NCBI RefSeq assembly: GCF_000371785.1 | Contig: NZ_AQUI01000002.1 | Span: 4,947,352 to 5,011,351 of the forward strand | Direction of reading: 5' to 3' | Length of the DNA: 64,000 nucleotides | From: Actinopolyspora halophila DSM 43834 | GTDB lineage: Bacteria > Actinomycetota > Actinomycetes > Mycobacteriales > Pseudonocardiaceae | In this document: positions 62,787-64,000 of the stretch, one piece after another | Position numbering within the stretch: the first letter of the stretch is position 1 | How the letters are laid out: every line of letters starts with the position of its first letter | The notes under the pieces: generated by a model | Told to the model about the DNA's origin: nothing | Databases searched by the model: none | What the model saw: the letters and a program-made list of their open reading frames with translations, nothing else | Program-made: the position numbers and the translations under genes

Positions 62787-64000
62787 CCGAGACGATCCGC
62801 GGAGAAGCAGACGTCCGGGGCGCGGGAGCGGTCGAAGCCGCGCACGGGCGCACGGAGGCGGACCCGGGTGAGCGCATGAGCCGCTCCGAGCTGGCCGAGC
62901 TCCAGCTCGAACGACTGCGCGAAACCCTGCGCCACGCCTACGAGAACGTGCCGTGCTACCGGCGCAAGTTCGACGCTGCCGGAATCCACCCGCGGGACTG
63001 CCGCCGACTGTCCGACCTGGCGAAGTTCCCCACCACCACCAAGGACGACCTGCGCGAGAACTACCCCGACGGGATGTTCGCCGTGCCGCAGGAACGGCTC
63101 AGCCGCGTTCACGCCTCCAGCGGCACCACCGGCAATCCCACGATCGTCGGCTACACCGAGCGGGACCTGGACCACTGGGCGGAAGTGGTGGCGCGCTCCA
63201 TCAGGGCAGCGGGCGGACGCCCCGGGCACAAGGTGCACATCGCCTACGGATACGGACTGTTCACCGGCGGGCTGGGCGCGCACTACGGAGCCGAACGGCT
63301 CGGCTGCACGGTGATTCCCGCCTCCGGAGGTATGACCGAGCGCCAGGTCCGGCTCATCCGCGACCTCCGGCCCGAGATCATCATGATCACGCCCTCGTAC
63401 ATGCTGACGCTGCTGGACGAGTTCCGCCGCCAGGGGATGGACCCCAGAAGCACCTCCCTGCGCATCGGCATCTTCGGAGCCGAACCGTGGACCACCGAGA
63501 TGCGCGCTGAGATCGAGGAGGCCGCCGGGATCGACGCCGTCGACATCTACGGCCTGTCCGAGGTGATGGGCCCCGGAGTCGCGAGCGAATGCGTGGCCAC
63601 CAAGGACGGACCGCACATCTGGGAGGACCACTTCTACCCGGAGATCATCGACCCCGCCACCGGAGAGAGCCTGCCCGACGGCACGCACGGCGAGCTGGTC
63701 TTCACCTCGCTGACCAAGGAGGCGATGCCGGTGATCCGCTACCGGACCAGGGACCTGACCAGGCTGCTCCCCGGAACGGACCGGCCGGGGATGCGGCGGA
63801 TGGAGAAGGTCACCGGACGCAGCGACGACATGATCCTGCTCAGGGGAGTCAACGTCTTTCCCGGCCAGATCGAGGAGCTCGTGCTCCGACAGCCCGGGCT
63901 GTCCCCGCACTTCCAGCTCGAACTGACCCGCGACGGGCGCCTCGACGAGCTGTGCGTGCGGGTCGAGACCGACGGGGTAACCGTCTCGGGGGATCCCGGC
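62783..64000 (+). CDS. paaK: Phenylacetate-CoA ligase PaaK (partial, cut by window end)
   Basis: At least 406 residues. AMP-forming ligase motifs: HASSGTTGNPTIVGYTERDL (P-loop), YGLSEVMGPGVASE, and TGRSDDMILLRGVNVFPGQIEELVL (hinge). ATG 62783 overlaps the paaI stop (ATGA). Open frame runs to the right edge. Activates phenylacetate as the first pathway step. Confidence 0.94.
   Translation, partial: MTETIRGEADVRGAGAVEAAHGRTEADPGERMSRSELAELQLERLRETLRHAYENVPCYRRKFDAAGIHPRDCRRLSDLAKFPTTTKDDLRENYPDGMFAVPQERLSRVHASSGTTGNPTIVGYTERDLDHWAEVVARSIRAAGGRPGHKVHIAYGYGLFTGGLGAHYGAERLGCTVIPASGGMTERQVRLIRDLRPEIIMITPSYMLTLLDEFRRQGMDPRSTSLRIGIFGAEPWTTEMRAEIEEAAGIDAVDIYGLSEVMGPGVASECVATKDGPHIWEDHFYPEIIDPATGESLPDGTHGELVFTSLTKEAMPVIRYRTRDLTRLLPGTDRPGMRRMEKVTGRSDDMILLRGVNVFPGQIEELVLRQPGLSPHFQLELTRDGRLDELCVRVETDGVTVSGDPG

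Noticed and set aside
1-64000. CRISPR array or cas genes
   Set aside because: No regularly spaced short direct repeats or Cas-like proteins were found; the dispersed repeats are far apart and irregular.

Overview
The window is one contiguous piece of a high-GC actinobacterial chromosome. GTG and TTG starts, 4-bp stop/start overlaps and GGAGG-type ribosome sites are common. Gene order from proC at the left edge to the hbhA-like region near 19 kb follows, from memory, the Mycobacterium tuberculosis block Rv0500 down to Rv0474. Mycothiol synthesis (mshA), SenX3-RegX3, MurB, an L,D-transpeptidase lipoprotein and a Spo0M-type sporulation protein point to a mycelial, sporulating actinomycete. I infer Pseudonocardiales, possibly near Actinopolyspora or Saccharopolyspora; the genus is not proven.

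Layout. 0-19.3 kb is conserved core: proC, a TIM-barrel isomerase, a membrane protein, an exopolyphosphatase (Ppx/GppA), regX3-senX3, gpmA, a YbjN protein, mshA, an L,D-transpeptidase, an SDR, a Nal1-like protein that has lost its protease residues, murB, a DUF2505 protein, a YbaK deacylase, a hydrolase, a DUF2516 protein, an HbhA-like protein and its XRE regulator. 19.4-34 kb is mixed: VOC, CGNR and DUF445 genes, a DapC-type aminotransferase, an ECF sigma factor with a translationally coupled partner, a divergent MocR/YczE pair with a PP2C-like gene, corA, a probable 6C small RNA, a DUF421 protein, Nudix, GrpB and DUF3224. 34.0-34.3 kb carries tRNA-Phe, tRNA-Asp and tRNA-Glu on the minus strand.

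34.6-45.6 kb holds a butyrolactone-receptor-like TetR, an orphan copper chaperone with a CsoR-type box, a ribbon-helix-helix protein, a branched-chain acyl-CoA operon (biotin-dependent carboxylase accD1-accA1 plus an acyl-CoA dehydrogenase) with a divergent TetR and a perfect operator, then ctaD and a MarR/membrane-protein pair sharing an operator. 46.3-48.4 kb is a small foreign islet: two phage/plasmid-like replication genes separated by a deleted IS200/IS605 remnant. 48.8-55.7 kb has an MFS exporter, an aldo/keto reductase, a flavin monooxygenase, a YigZ protein, a helix-hairpin-helix-like small protein, Spo0M and a 42-residue acidic protein. 56-64 kb is the phenylacetate degradation locus (paaABCDE, paaZ, and divergent paaI-paaK cut by the window edge), with two TetR-type boxes in the divergent promoter region.

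The most unusual signal is a family of dispersed intergenic repeats found near 13.0, 22.0, 23.5, 37.3 and 55.5-56.0 kb, mostly just after stop codons. Two copies share a nested hairpin whose stem bases have co-varied, which suggests a structured RNA or DNA element.
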